Below, in pieces: positions 6,470 to 14,278 of a stretch of DNA of 22,141 nucleotides. The position numbers and the translations under genes are program-made. Within the stretch, counting starts at the first letter, position 1; each line of letters starts with the position of its first letter. Under the pieces are notes generated by a model, which was given only the letters and a program-made list of their open reading frames with translations, made no database searches and was not told the origin of the DNA. Source of the stretch: an uncultured Collinsella sp. (GTDB taxonomy: Bacteria; Actinomycetota; Coriobacteriia; Coriobacteriales; Coriobacteriaceae); the NCBI GenBank assembly GCA_958407085.1, contig CATYHY010000007.1:1-22141 (forward strand). Direction: 5' to 3'.

Positions 6470-8071
6470 TTAGCCCAGACGCGGGAACAGCGGCTCGCCC
6501 TTCTCGACGGGCTGACCACCGGCAAGCAGGCCCCAAGCGCAAATGCCCTTGAGGTCGTCGCTCGTGGCCTCGTCCTCGCAGGACAGGCGGCGCAGGGCCT
6601 CGGCAGAGGTCTGGGGCATGAGCGGCATCAGCAGGTGAGCGGCAATGCGGATGGCCTCGAGCAGGTTGTAGATCACAAATGCCAGCTCGTCAGCCTTGGC
6701 CTCGTCCTTGGCAAGCGCCCAGGGCTCAGAGTCCTCGATGTAGTGGTTGGCGGCGTGGATGAGCTCCATGACCTCGTCCTTAGCTCCACCGTAATCGAGC
6801 ACGTCCATCTTGGCCATGTAGCGCTCGACCAGGCCATCGGCGATCTTTGCCAGCGGGTTGTCGAACGCATCGAACGACGCGGGCTTGGCGGGCGCGCAAC
6901 CGTCAAAGTACTTGCCGCTCATGTTGAGCGAACGCGAGATCAGGTTGCCCCAGCTGTTGGCCAGGTCGGCGTTGTAGACCTGCTCCATGCGATCGAAGCT
7001 GATGGCACCGTCGGTACCGGGGACGACGTCGGTCATAAAGTAGTAGCGATAGCCCTCGACGCCCAACATGTCGATAACGTCCTGCGGAGCGATGGCATTG
7101 CCGCGGCTCTTGGACATCTTCTCGGCCTTGCCGGTCTCGGCATTGCGCACGGTCAGGAAGCCGTGGGCAAAGACATGCTCGGGCAGAGCCTCGCCGATGG
7201 CCATGAGCATGGCGGGCCAAATGACGCAGTGGAAGCGGATGATGTCCTTACCCACGATGTGGAACTGCGCGGGCCAGCGATAGGCCAGCTCGGCACGGGC
7301 CTCGTCGGTGTCGACACCGTAGCCGACGGCCGTCATATAGTTGAGCAGCGCATCGAACCACACGTAGGTCACGTGACCCTCGTCAAACGGGACCTGAATG
7401 CCCCAGTCAAAGCTCGTGCGGCTCACGGAAAGGTCGTTAAGGCCGCCCTCGACAAAGCTGCGCACCTCGTTCATGCGGAACGCAGGCTCGACAAAGTCGG
7501 GGTGCTCGTCATAGAGCTTGAGCAGCTTGTCCTGGAAAGCGGAAAGCTTAAAGAAGTAGGACTCCTCCTGCACGCGCTCAAGCGGACGGTGGCAGTCGGG
7601 GCACAGGTGCTGGCCGACGCTGCCGTACTCCTCGTCGCCCTTCTGGACCTGCGTATCGGTGAAGTAGGTCTCGTCAGGCACGCAATACCAGCCGTCGTAG
7701 CTGCCCTTATACAGGTAACCGGACTCCTTCATGCGCTCCCACAGGTACTGCACGGCATGATGCTGGCGCGGCTCGGTGGTGCGGATGAAGTCATCATTGG
7801 AAATCTCGAGCTTGCTCCAAAGCTCCTTGAAGTGCGGAGCCTGGCTATCGGTCCACTCCTGCGGCGTCATGTTGTGCTTGGCTGCGGCCTCGGCGACCTT
7901 CTCGCCATGCTCGTCCATGCCGGTCAGGAACTTGACGTTATAGCCAGCGGAACGGCGATAGCGAGCCTGAACGTCGGCGATGATGGTGGAATAAGCCGTG
8001 CCCAGGTGCGGATCGGCGTTGACGTAGTAGATGGGCGTCGTGATAAAGAACGAAGGCTTGCTTTGATCCAT
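6470..8071 (-). CDS. metG: Methionyl-tRNA synthetase
   Basis: It charges tRNA-Met for initiation and elongation in the cytoplasm. The 533-residue protein has the class I signatures HLGT (22-25, in place of HIGH) and KMSKS (318-322). The zinc-knuckle region has CPDC at 157-160, while the first knuckle is reduced to Cys130 and Glu134, as in single-knuckle MetRS forms. There is no C-terminal EMAP/Trbp111 tRNA-binding domain, so this is the short form. GGAGG lies 9 bases before the ATG. It is the third gene of the GH5-rsmI-metG group, 69 bases after rsmI. Confidence 0.97.
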   Translation of the reverse strand: MDQSKPSFFITTPIYYVNADPHLGTAYSTIIADVQARYRRSAGYNVKFLTGMDEHGEKVAEAAAKHNMTPQEWTDSQAPHFKELWSKLEISNDDFIRTTEPRQHHAVQYLWERMKESGYLYKGSYDGWYCVPDETYFTDTQVQKGDEEYGSVGQHLCPDCHRPLERVQEESYFFKLSAFQDKLLKLYDEHPDFVEPAFRMNEVRSFVEGGLNDLSVSRTSFDWGIQVPFDEGHVTYVWFDALLNYMTAVGYGVDTDEARAELAYRWPAQFHIVGKDIIRFHCVIWPAMLMAIGEALPEHVFAHGFLTVRNAETGKAEKMSKSRGNAIAPQDVIDMLGVEGYRYYFMTDVVPGTDGAISFDRMEQVYNADLANSWGNLISRSLNMSGKYFDGCAPAKPASFDAFDNPLAKIADGLVERYMAKMDVLDYGGAKDEVMELIHAANHYIEDSEPWALAKDEAKADELAFVIYNLLEAIRIAAHLLMPLMPQTSAEALRRLSCEDEATSDDLKGICAWGLLAGGQPVEKGEPLFPRLG

Positions 8072-8140
8072 GGGGTTTGTCCTCCAGAAAAACGTTGCAT
8101 ACAGGGGATGATTCTAGCGCAAGGGCTGGATATCCTCCAT

Positions 8141-9019
8141 CTATTGCATATCGAGCACCATGGCATAGACATCGCGCTTGCGGCGCGAATACTTCTGAGA
8201 CAGGCGCTTGGCCACCGCAGACGCGGGCTCCCCCTCCTCGAGCGCGGCGCGGATATCCTCGCGCAGGGCCTCGTCGGGATCCGCTGCCGCGGCGCCAACC
8301 GGCACGATACCGGCCTCCTCACCCTCGCTCGGCGGCGCGATGACCAGCGCAATCTCGCCCTTTACCTCGCCGCGAGCACGCAGCTCCTCGGCAAGCTGGG
8401 CAGCGGGCCCGCGCAAGACCTCCTCGTGCAGCTTGGTGAGTTCGCGGCAGACGGCAACCTCACGTTGGGGAAAGACCTCCGCCACGGCCTCGAGCGTTGC
8501 CACGATGCGATGTGGAGACTCGTAGAAGATGAGTGCGCCGGGCACCACGGCAAGGCACTGCAAACGGCGCACGCGGTCGCCGTGCTTTCGGCCCAAAAAG
8601 CCCTCAAAGAAAAAATGCTCGCAGGGGATGCCGGACGAAACGAGCGCCGTGACGCAAGCAGAGGGCCCGGGAATAACTTCGACGGGCACATCGGCCTCAC
8701 GCGCCGCCTCGACCAGCGCCTGGCCGGGATCGGACACGCTCGGCATGCCGGCGTCCGAGGCAAAAGCGAGGGTCTCCCCCGCCAGCAGACGGTCGACCAG
8801 GCCGGCGGCGCGGCTGGCGATCACATTCTCGTCGCAACGGACAAGCGGCTTGGAAATGCCCAGGTGCATCAGCAGCTTTGACGTCACACGCGTGTCTTCG
8901 CAGCAGATGGCATCGGCGGCGGCAAACGCCTCGCCAACGCGCGGGGACAGGTCGCCCAGGTTGCCGATGGGCGTGCCGACCACATAGAGTTTGCCCGTAT
9001 GGGCGCTGTTTTGCGTCAT
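8141..9019 (-). CDS. rsmI: 16S rRNA (cytidine1402-2'-O)-methyltransferase
   Basis: RsmI methylates the 2'-O of C1402 in the decoding centre of 16S rRNA, using SAM. The 292-residue protein starts with the tetrapyrrole-methylase-like motif VVGTPIGNLGD (13-23). It also has the ICCEDTR, FASDAGMPSVSDPG and VIPGPSA blocks of the family and a basic C-terminal domain (KRLSQKYSRRKRDVY). The ATG lies only 6 bases after the stop of the GH5-like gene and has no strong ribosome-binding site, which points to coupled translation. Length is typical (about 280-290). Confidence 0.96.
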   Translation of the reverse strand: MTQNSAHTGKLYVVGTPIGNLGDLSPRVGEAFAAADAICCEDTRVTSKLLMHLGISKPLVRCDENVIASRAAGLVDRLLAGETLAFASDAGMPSVSDPGQALVEAAREADVPVEVIPGPSACVTALVSSGIPCEHFFFEGFLGRKHGDRVRRLQCLAVVPGALIFYESPHRIVATLEAVAEVFPQREVAVCRELTKLHEEVLRGPAAQLAEELRARGEVKGEIALVIAPPSEGEEAGIVPVGAAAADPDEALREDIRAALEEGEPASAVAKRLSQKYSRRKRDVYAMVLDMQ

Positions 9020-9025
9020 ATCAAC

Positions 9026-10087
9026 CTATTCAATCATGCCGCGCTCGAGCGTACCGAGCGCCGCGCGGGCGTCCCATGCTGCAATGCGCTTCTCGGTCTT
9101 CCACGTTTGGAAGAACCAACCGGCAGCCGGCGCAAACGAAGCCAGCTGATTGGCGATAAACACGCGCTCGTAGGCATTGCGGCCTTCGGGCGTAACCGAC
9201 GAGTTGGCAAAGATCGCCGCGCCCGACCATTCGCCCACCAGCACGGGGAACCCAGTCGAAATCGCTTCTTTAAGCTCGCGCTTGTTACGGGAAATCGCCG
9301 TCGTCAGCCCGCGGGGGCTCGTGATATCGAGCGCATACTCGTCGCGGTAATGGTACAGGTGAAGGTCCATGTAGACGTTCTTGTACTTGGCACCGCGCAT
9401 AAAGTGCTTCCACTCGCCGGGGTGTCCCGAAGAGGAAAAGACGACGATCTTATCCTCGGGCATATACGAACGGACGAGCTCGTAGGCATCGCGATAGAAA
9501 TTGCGCAGGTAGTGAGCCGGAATGCCACCCGTCATGGTGAAAAGGCTCTTGCGGACACTCATCTGCGGCGTATCCAGCAGCTCAATACCCAGCAGGCTCT
9601 CGGCCTCGCCGTAGCGATCGGCCAAGCGCTCGAGCACGTCGAGTGCGACATGACGACCGTTGGTGGACGAATGCCACTCGGCGACAGCCTCCGGCGTGGT
9701 GGGCGAATCGTTGGAATCGCCCTGGCCACCGGGCACAGTTGCCAGATCAAGCAACACGCGGATGTCGTACTTGGCAGCCCACTCAATTGCACGGTCGATG
9801 TAGTCGACAACCGAGATGTAGGACGCATCGGACTCCTGCGAGCCAAAGGCATACCAGGGTACCGGCAGACGCACGGCGTTGAGGCCGATCTGCGCCATGC
9901 GACGGAAATCATCCTCGCTCACAAACGTCTCGTAATGACGGCGCATGCGCTCGTTATAGGCGGCGGTGCCCATGGCCTCCTGCAGCTCGGCCGCGTTGGA
10001 TGCACCAGTCGCCGCGTATAGCGACGGGGTAACCCAAGGCTCGGGAATGAACCAGCCAGAGAGATTAACGCCGAGTATCCTCTCCAT
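9026..10087 (-). CDS. GH5-like glycoside hydrolase, catalytic acid/base residue replaced
   Basis: A 353-residue TIM-barrel protein related to the exo-beta-1,3-glucanase-like branch of glycoside hydrolase family 5. GVNLSGWFIPEPW (6-18) matches the family's GVNLGGW-EPW start. The LNAVRLPVPW block holds the conserved Arg73, His243 lies in LHLYHY, and the nucleophile Glu286 is in VLVGEWSG. The acid/base block, normally ending NEP, reads GIELLDTP (167-174), with Asp172 and Thr173 where Asn and Glu are expected. There is no signal peptide, so it is probably cytoplasmic. I chose the ATG at 10087, with AGGGGG upstream; the frame stays open to 10306 but runs back through the promoter. It leads the operon into rsmI. 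Confidence 0.85.
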   Translation of the reverse strand: MERILGVNLSGWFIPEPWVTPSLYAATGASNAAELQEAMGTAAYNERMRRHYETFVSEDDFRRMAQIGLNAVRLPVPWYAFGSQESDASYISVVDYIDRAIEWAAKYDIRVLLDLATVPGGQGDSNDSPTTPEAVAEWHSSTNGRHVALDVLERLADRYGEAESLLGIELLDTPQMSVRKSLFTMTGGIPAHYLRNFYRDAYELVRSYMPEDKIVVFSSSGHPGEWKHFMRGAKYKNVYMDLHLYHYRDEYALDITSPRGLTTAISRNKRELKEAISTGFPVLVGEWSGAAIFANSSVTPEGRNAYERVFIANQLASFAPAAGWFFQTWKTEKRIAAWDARAALGTLERGMIE

Positions 10088-10152
10088 CACTGCCCCCTTC
10101 GGATCGTGCAGGCCGAGCCTGCATCGTATTGCATAGGAAAAGTATCGTTTTG

Positions 10153-10189
10153 AGTATACCCGCGCGTGCGGACAGACGACCGAACGGTC
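10153..10189 (-). promoter_or_regulatory. Candidate promoter of the GH5-rsmI-metG operon with an overlapping dyad
   Basis: A good -10 box (TATACT, 10153-10158, minus strand) lies 65 bases before the GH5 start. The expected -35 position (GGTCGT at 10176-10181) is a poor match to TTGACA. It is overlapped by a perfect dyad GACCG-AA-CGGTC (10178-10189) that extends to ACAGAC/GTCTGT with a 2-base bulge. GACCGNNCGGTC dyads are typical TetR-family operators. No regulator gene of that type is in the window. Confidence 0.45.
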
Positions 10190-10266
10190 TGTAAAGTGGC
10201 GCAAAAGCGGGAGGAATGTCTGAGCGGGCGGGCCCGAGATGTGCACGCACGTCGGAAGTAAGCGCC

Positions 10267-10513
10267 GGAAAGCGCATCCCGTTTTTCGCAAAAGACTGGG
10301 ATGCATTTTCCGTTCGAGGCCTCAACCGGAAAATGCATCCCGTTCTGAGCGCGGGATCTGGGACGCAGTTTCCGCCAAAGACCGCAAAAGGAAAGCACAT
10401 CCCATTCTGACGCCGGATTCCGGGTCGCGCTTTCCCAAGCGGCCTCAAAGCGGAAAACGCATCCCACTCTGAAGCCAAATTCCGGGACGCAATTTCCGCA
10501 GAGCCCTCAATAA
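10267..10513. repeat. Four tandem 61-62-bp repeats, each a hairpin
   Basis: Units start at 10267, 10328, 10390 and 10452. Each begins with GGAAA(A/G)NGCATCCC or a close variant and ends with its near reverse complement: 10296-10311, 10358-10373, 10420-10435 and 10482-10497. Every unit could therefore fold into a hairpin with about 15-base arms. Spacers share phrases such as CCTCAA and TTCTGA. Copies differ at scattered positions, many of them compensating between the arms. The period is not a multiple of three, so the repeats are not coding. The array fills the space between the GH5 promoter and the tRNA-Phe terminator; bases 10190-10266 show nothing recognisable. Confidence 0.8.
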
Positions 10514-10541
10514 AAGAAAAGGACCCCTTTGCAGAGGTCCT
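10511..10541 (-). terminator. Terminator of tRNA-Phe
   Basis: A 9-bp stem with one G-T pair (10533-10541 with 10520-10528, minus strand) and a GCAA loop is followed by TTTTCTTTTA. It begins 11 bases after the tRNA 3' end and overlaps the last unit of the hairpin repeat array. Confidence 0.85.
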
Positions 10542-10554
10542 AGTCAATTCAAGG

Positions 10555-10627
<73 letters not shown>

Positions 10628-10659
10628 ATTTGAGGTGTGCCTTGTTTCAAGGCTTGATT

Positions 10660-10687
10660 AGTATAACCAAGGACGCGTTCCGGTCAA
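10660..10687 (-). promoter_or_regulatory. Promoter of tRNA-Phe
   Basis: On the minus strand TTGACC (10682-10687) and TATACT (10660-10665) are 16 bases apart. A strongly A/T-rich stretch lies just upstream (10693-10707), like the UP elements of stable-RNA promoters. The predicted start is about 25 bases before the tRNA. Confidence 0.75.
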
Positions 10688-10784
10688 CCGAGAATTTTAA
10701 AAAAGTTTTTGAGCACAGCCTCGGTTCTATAAATCGGCACGTCAGAGGCATCAGCCGGCAGCAAGAAGTTTTTCGCTCAGTCCC

Positions 10785-11144
10785 TTAAGCCGGCACGCGT
10801 TGGAGAGCAGGGGTCGAAACAATGATTGAAGGGCGCTCTAGTACGGCCCAGGCGCCGGGACAGGAGCACATACGCCAGGGACGTACGTTTTCGTAGCATA
10901 CGAGGACATAGCCGCGCGCATCGATAAAGGCGATATCGATGGGATAAGCCATAAAACACGTGTGGACCGAGGAACAGTGCGGAAACGCCATGACAAGCGG
11001 CAGGCCGTTGGCGGCAACCGGACGCCGTCCCAGCATGCCGCGCAGGCGCACGGCAAACGACTCCGCCACCACAAACTCGGCCGGCGTCCAACCCAGCCTG
11101 TTGAGTGCCCGCGCGTAGGCGATGTAAGACGAGACCGCGGTCAC
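10785..11144 (-). CDS. DUF192 family protein, last gene of the Tad operon
   Basis: A 119-residue DUF192 protein. Family landmarks are the AESFAVRLRGMLGR block near residue 30, the central FPHCSSVHTCFMAYPIDIAFID block, and the closing CPGAWAVLERP. No enzymatic activity is firmly assigned to DUF192. I chose the GTG at 11144, which overlaps the stop of the upstream TadE-like gene as GTGA and has a G-rich ribosome-binding site (GGGGGTGG). The frame stays open further, with an ATG at 11170 region inside the upstream gene. The overlap indicates co-translation with the pilus genes, so a role in pilus assembly or modification is plausible. Two Cys (CSSVHTC) and a CSCPG motif are notable. No clean terminator follows. 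Confidence 0.85.
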   Translation of the reverse strand: MTAVSSYIAYARALNRLGWTPAEFVVAESFAVRLRGMLGRRPVAANGLPLVMAFPHCSSVHTCFMAYPIDIAFIDARGYVLVCYENVRPWRMCSCPGAWAVLERPSIIVSTPALQRVPA

Positions 11145-11617
11145 ATGACCACCCCCGGACGCCATGGATCGACCGTCACCGCGCGCTCGTGCGACAACGT
11201 TGTCGGCGCCCCCAGCGAAACGCCAGCGATGCTGAGAGAAGTCGGCCACGGCTCATAGTGCATGGTGCAGGTGTAGGTCCTAAACGTACCGGATAGGGAG
11301 AGCAGGCCACCATCCAATGCCTCCGCGCCTTGCTCGCTCGACACTTCGATCCGCAAGTCATAGCCTTCCATGGCATTCAGAATTTGAGTCTGAACCGTCG
11401 CCGAGGCATCGGCAGAGCTTTCGTCGCCCTCCCCCTCCGACGCCACGGCGTGCGCCAACACGATGTCGGGTACCACGCGGTCGAAGCGCGCGACAGCGCT
11501 GGCAAAGATCATGACGTTGTACACGATGAGTGCCAGCACCAGCAAAACGGGCGTAACCACCGCCATCTCCACCGTCGCTTGGGCGCGCTCCTCGCGCAGA
11601 CGCATGCGGATACTCAT
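11141..11617 (-). CDS. TadE-like minor pilin
   Basis: A 158-residue TadE-type pseudopilin. A short basic leader (MSIRMRLREER) is followed by AQATVEMAVVTPVLLVLALIVYN, a prepilin-like motif plus one transmembrane helix (about residues 12-38), then a globular exterior domain of about 120 residues. TadE/TadF proteins are processed by a prepilin peptidase and are needed for Flp pilus assembly. The residue before the presumed cleavage is Ala, not Gly. The ATG overlaps the TadG-like stop by one base (TAATG), and its own stop overlaps the DUF192 start. Confidence 0.88.
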   Translation of the reverse strand: MSIRMRLREERAQATVEMAVVTPVLLVLALIVYNVMIFASAVARFDRVVPDIVLAHAVASEGEGDESSADASATVQTQILNAMEGYDLRIEVSSEQGAEALDGGLLSLSGTFRTYTCTMHYEPWPTSLSIAGVSLGAPTTLSHERAVTVDPWRPGVVM

Positions 11618-13770
11618 TACGACCCACCGCCCAGAGCGCCAACCAGCGTGGCGACATCGACGGTGAGTGGGATGGAGCCGCCGCCGGGCAGAGGAATCTC
11701 CGCAAGCGTGAACACCGTACCGCTAATGGTGCGTTCGACTTGATATTCCAACGCCTCGCAAAGCGCCTTGGGATCGGTCACGCCCAACGGAATACTTCGC
11801 AGTTTGTCTTGCGCTTGAGAGAGACCCGCAATGTCAGACCCCGGACTCTTAATGACATTGGCGGAATCGGTCAGCACCGGCTTTCGCAGGCGCAAGTCGC
11901 ACGGTTCCAAACCCAGCGCCGCCACGGACGCCGAAACGGTATCGCCGAGCCACGATGCGATGGAGCCCAACGCACCGCTGCCCCCTCCTAGGTCTTTAAT
12001 CATCTCGTCCATAAGTTCGTCGGCCGAACCTTGGATATCACCGTATCCCACGAGCAGCCGTCCCCAAACATCCATGACGCCGTCGAGCACGCCGGCAACG
12101 CCGCCCGAGCGTTCCTTCAATGTCGAGAAAAATCGCGAAAGCACGTTGTTTTGCGCCGTCGCGTCATCGGGTGCCAGCACCGCGCCAGAGATAGCACCGC
12201 GATTGCCAAGCCTGACTGCCGTGTTAAACGAAGAGTTGAGCTCGTCGGGGCTCGAGATGGCACCCGTAACCGCAAAGGCGACCACGCCGTTGCGACCGGG
12301 CGGAGCGATACGCGGACGCTCGCCCGAAAGCTCCTTGATGGCCTGGTCAAACGTATTGCCCGCACGATCGGCCTCGTCTTCGGTCTGACGCTCGAGCTCG
12401 AGCTCTTTGTTGCGGCATTCGACGTAGTCTTCCAGAGCCTCTTTGAACTTGTCAAAGTGATACTCGAAGCCGTTTTCGATGAACGATGGCGGCATGAGGG
12501 CGCTTCCAAGCGTAACCACGCCGAAGCCGCACGCTTCGCATGTATCACGACCATCATAATCAGCAACAGATGCCAGCCCACTCGGAGTCCCTTTCTGATA
12601 GACGGGGCATTCGACTCCATAATGCAGGTATGTTCTGCCGTCGTTGTTGCTTACAGGCCATGCGGCATCGGTGTAAAGTTCGGTCGGCCGCACCTCGTTT
12701 GGGACACGCGGCAATAGTGGGATATAGGCAGAAAACCGTTCGCCATCATCTTTTATGTATGCTCGATCGACCTCTTCAATCGCATAGGCATAGAACGCTT
12801 TTCGAGCGGCTGACTGCGCTTTCATCTCGACGCTCGATCCCTGAGGTTTTTCATTCGCCAAGCGCTGTCGGTAATAGGTTTTCGCGCGATCGAGCGCTAT
12901 TTGCGGCTCCCATGTGATGCTCGACTTTTCATGACGGTTCTGGCTGTCAGATAGTTCTGCTAGTTTTTTCGCACGCTCCCACATACACGAGTACTTGCCA
13001 ATCGAACTCTCGTCCGACCCGCCACAATCCGCCAGCCAAGCGCGCTCTTTAGCCTTCGCCGTGTCCTCAGAAGCCTTCCGCAGCTCCTCGGCCGCACGCT
13101 CTAAATCATCCGATGTGTCTTTAATGGCATCGGTCGAGATCTCGGACCCCTCGAGCGCAGCGAAGTCCGACTCGGATGTCCTGGGCACGGCAAGCGCCGT
13201 ACCGGTATAGGTCACATTATCGGTATCCTGCGCCGAGACCGCCTGCGTGGCACGCGCGGCGATCAGATACGGCAGAGCCGTCTCGATTTTCTGTAAGCCT
13301 TCCGATGCGCTTTTGGCAAACTTGTTGCGCGTTTTAATAATCTCAATCCCGGTGTCGACCATATTGCCGGCAACTGGTTCGGCGCCCGGGATGAGGATGG
13401 CGACCAGGCCCGTCCCGATCGTGGCAAACCCCGCCAGGCCCAAACTCAAAATGCTCGCATCCACCACCGTGGCAGCCGTGTGATAGGACGACACCACATT
13501 GGCGCCTGCCAGCGCGCCGCTATCGGCAGCCACCTGGGTGTCCCCCGCGCGCGACATGCTCCATATCGCCGCCGTCGACGAAAACAGCAGCGTGAGCACC
13601 ACCAAGATGACCACCGCAGAGGAAAGCGTGGTGTAGGCACCGTCTTCGATAAACAGGTCGATACCGGCTCGACCCATAAAGCCGCCTCGCTTGCGATGGC
13701 AGCTCGGACGGCGCGTCAAAACGCGTCTAGACCAGAAACGCTTAATCCCATGCAGCAATCCACGAATCAT
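11617..13770 (-). CDS. Large TadG-like Flp pilus assembly protein
   Basis: A 717-residue membrane-anchored protein. The basic N-terminus is followed by one transmembrane helix (about 48-70) and then the Tad/TadG-type motif SRAGDTQVAADSGALAGANV (about 73-92). The rest is a very large exterior region. It includes a charged helical stretch (DDLERAAEELRKASEDTAKAKERAW) and several cysteines (CGGSDESSIGKYSC, CPVYQ, CEACGFG). TadG-like proteins are surface-facing minor components, and a tip or adhesive role is possible but not shown. I chose the ATG at 13770 (GGAGGGAG just upstream), which overlaps tadE by 29 bases; a second candidate is the ATG at 13677, closer to the helix. It is far longer than most TadE/F proteins. 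Confidence 0.8.
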   Translation of the reverse strand: MIRGLLHGIKRFWSRRVLTRRPSCHRKRGGFMGRAGIDLFIEDGAYTTLSSAVVILVVLTLLFSSTAAIWSMSRAGDTQVAADSGALAGANVVSSYHTAATVVDASILSLGLAGFATIGTGLVAILIPGAEPVAGNMVDTGIEIIKTRNKFAKSASEGLQKIETALPYLIAARATQAVSAQDTDNVTYTGTALAVPRTSESDFAALEGSEISTDAIKDTSDDLERAAEELRKASEDTAKAKERAWLADCGGSDESSIGKYSCMWERAKKLAELSDSQNRHEKSSITWEPQIALDRAKTYYRQRLANEKPQGSSVEMKAQSAARKAFYAYAIEEVDRAYIKDDGERFSAYIPLLPRVPNEVRPTELYTDAAWPVSNNDGRTYLHYGVECPVYQKGTPSGLASVADYDGRDTCEACGFGVVTLGSALMPPSFIENGFEYHFDKFKEALEDYVECRNKELELERQTEDEADRAGNTFDQAIKELSGERPRIAPPGRNGVVAFAVTGAISSPDELNSSFNTAVRLGNRGAISGAVLAPDDATAQNNVLSRFFSTLKERSGGVAGVLDGVMDVWGRLLVGYGDIQGSADELMDEMIKDLGGGSGALGSIASWLGDTVSASVAALGLEPCDLRLRKPVLTDSANVIKSPGSDIAGLSQAQDKLRSIPLGVTDPKALCEALEYQVERTISGTVFTLAEIPLPGGGSIPLTVDVATLVGALGGGS

Positions 13771-14278
13771 AATCTCCCTCCAGCCATTCGGGACGTGATT
13801 GATACGAGACATCGACCTTGAGCTCAACGTAGCCGCCCTCGGCGGTACCACCCATAACCTGCGCAAACGCACCGATCACAGGCAACGGCTTGACCTCGCC
13901 GGAAACGGACACGGACGAGACGCCGCCCGCATCGGCCCGGCTAAGCTCGACATCCCACGACAACGGCCCGCCGGCATGAAAGATCGAAACGTTGGGCACT
14001 GCGGCAAGCCGGCGGAGGGTGAACTCCTTAAGATCGTCGTCCTCCGCCGTCGTCGTGGTCATGAGCCGCGCGGTCTCGGCGGCGGCAGACTCCATGACCG
14101 CGCGCGTATAAAGCAGGCACACCGGTTGCAGTGCGAGAAGGATGAGCGTCAGAAACGTCGGCAGCAAAAAAGCGGCCTCGACCGTAGACTGCGCCCGGTC
14201 CTCGCGCGCGATATCAATACAACGCGATGTCCTTAGCGCCCGCAGCGGCGTCGATAACCGACGTCGAGGCAACGCCAT
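13742..14278 (-). CDS. TadE-family minor pilin
   Basis: The core is certain: REDRAQSTVEAAFLLPTFLTLILLALQPVCLLYTRA is a prepilin-like motif plus transmembrane helix, followed by about 115 residues including ESAAAETARLM, typical of TadE. The start is uncertain. The ATG at 14278 gives 178 residues but has a weak ribosome-binding site and overlaps the preceding pilin gene by 65 bases. A better-placed AAGGA lies near 14235, but the only nearby in-frame start would be ATT, about 11 bases later, which is rare. The stop overlaps the TadG-like gene. The protein is a presumed minor pilin of the Flp system. Confidence 0.8.
   Translation of the reverse strand: MALPRRRLSTPLRALRTSRCIDIAREDRAQSTVEAAFLLPTFLTLILLALQPVCLLYTRAVMESAAAETARLMTTTTAEDDDLKEFTLRRLAAVPNVSIFHAGGPLSWDVELSRADAGGVSSVSVSGEVKPLPVIGAFAQVMGGTAEGGYVELKVDVSYQSRPEWLEGDYDSWIAAWD

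Noticed and set aside
6392..8881. 829-residue open frame on the plus strand opposite metG and rsmI
   Set aside because: It is a shadow of two certain genes in a high-GC sequence, spans their junction, starts inside the metG terminator and has no domain motif.
10088..10306. N-terminal extension of the GH5-like protein
   Set aside because: It would translate through the promoter and operator; GH5 similarity begins right after the ATG at 10087, which has a good ribosome-binding site.
10216..10410. Small plus-strand frame after GGGAGGA
   Set aside because: The spacing to the ATG is too short, the frame runs into the hairpin array, and the composition is not protein-like.
10267..10513. Possible CRISPR array
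   Set aside because: The units are palindromic along their whole length with no unique spacers, and no cas gene is nearby.
10065..10547. Repeated peptide (NGMxFP-like) in minus-strand frames across the hairpin array
   Set aside because: The period of 61-62 bases is not a multiple of three, there is no ribosome-binding site, and two frames are open at once. The repetition comes from the DNA repeats.
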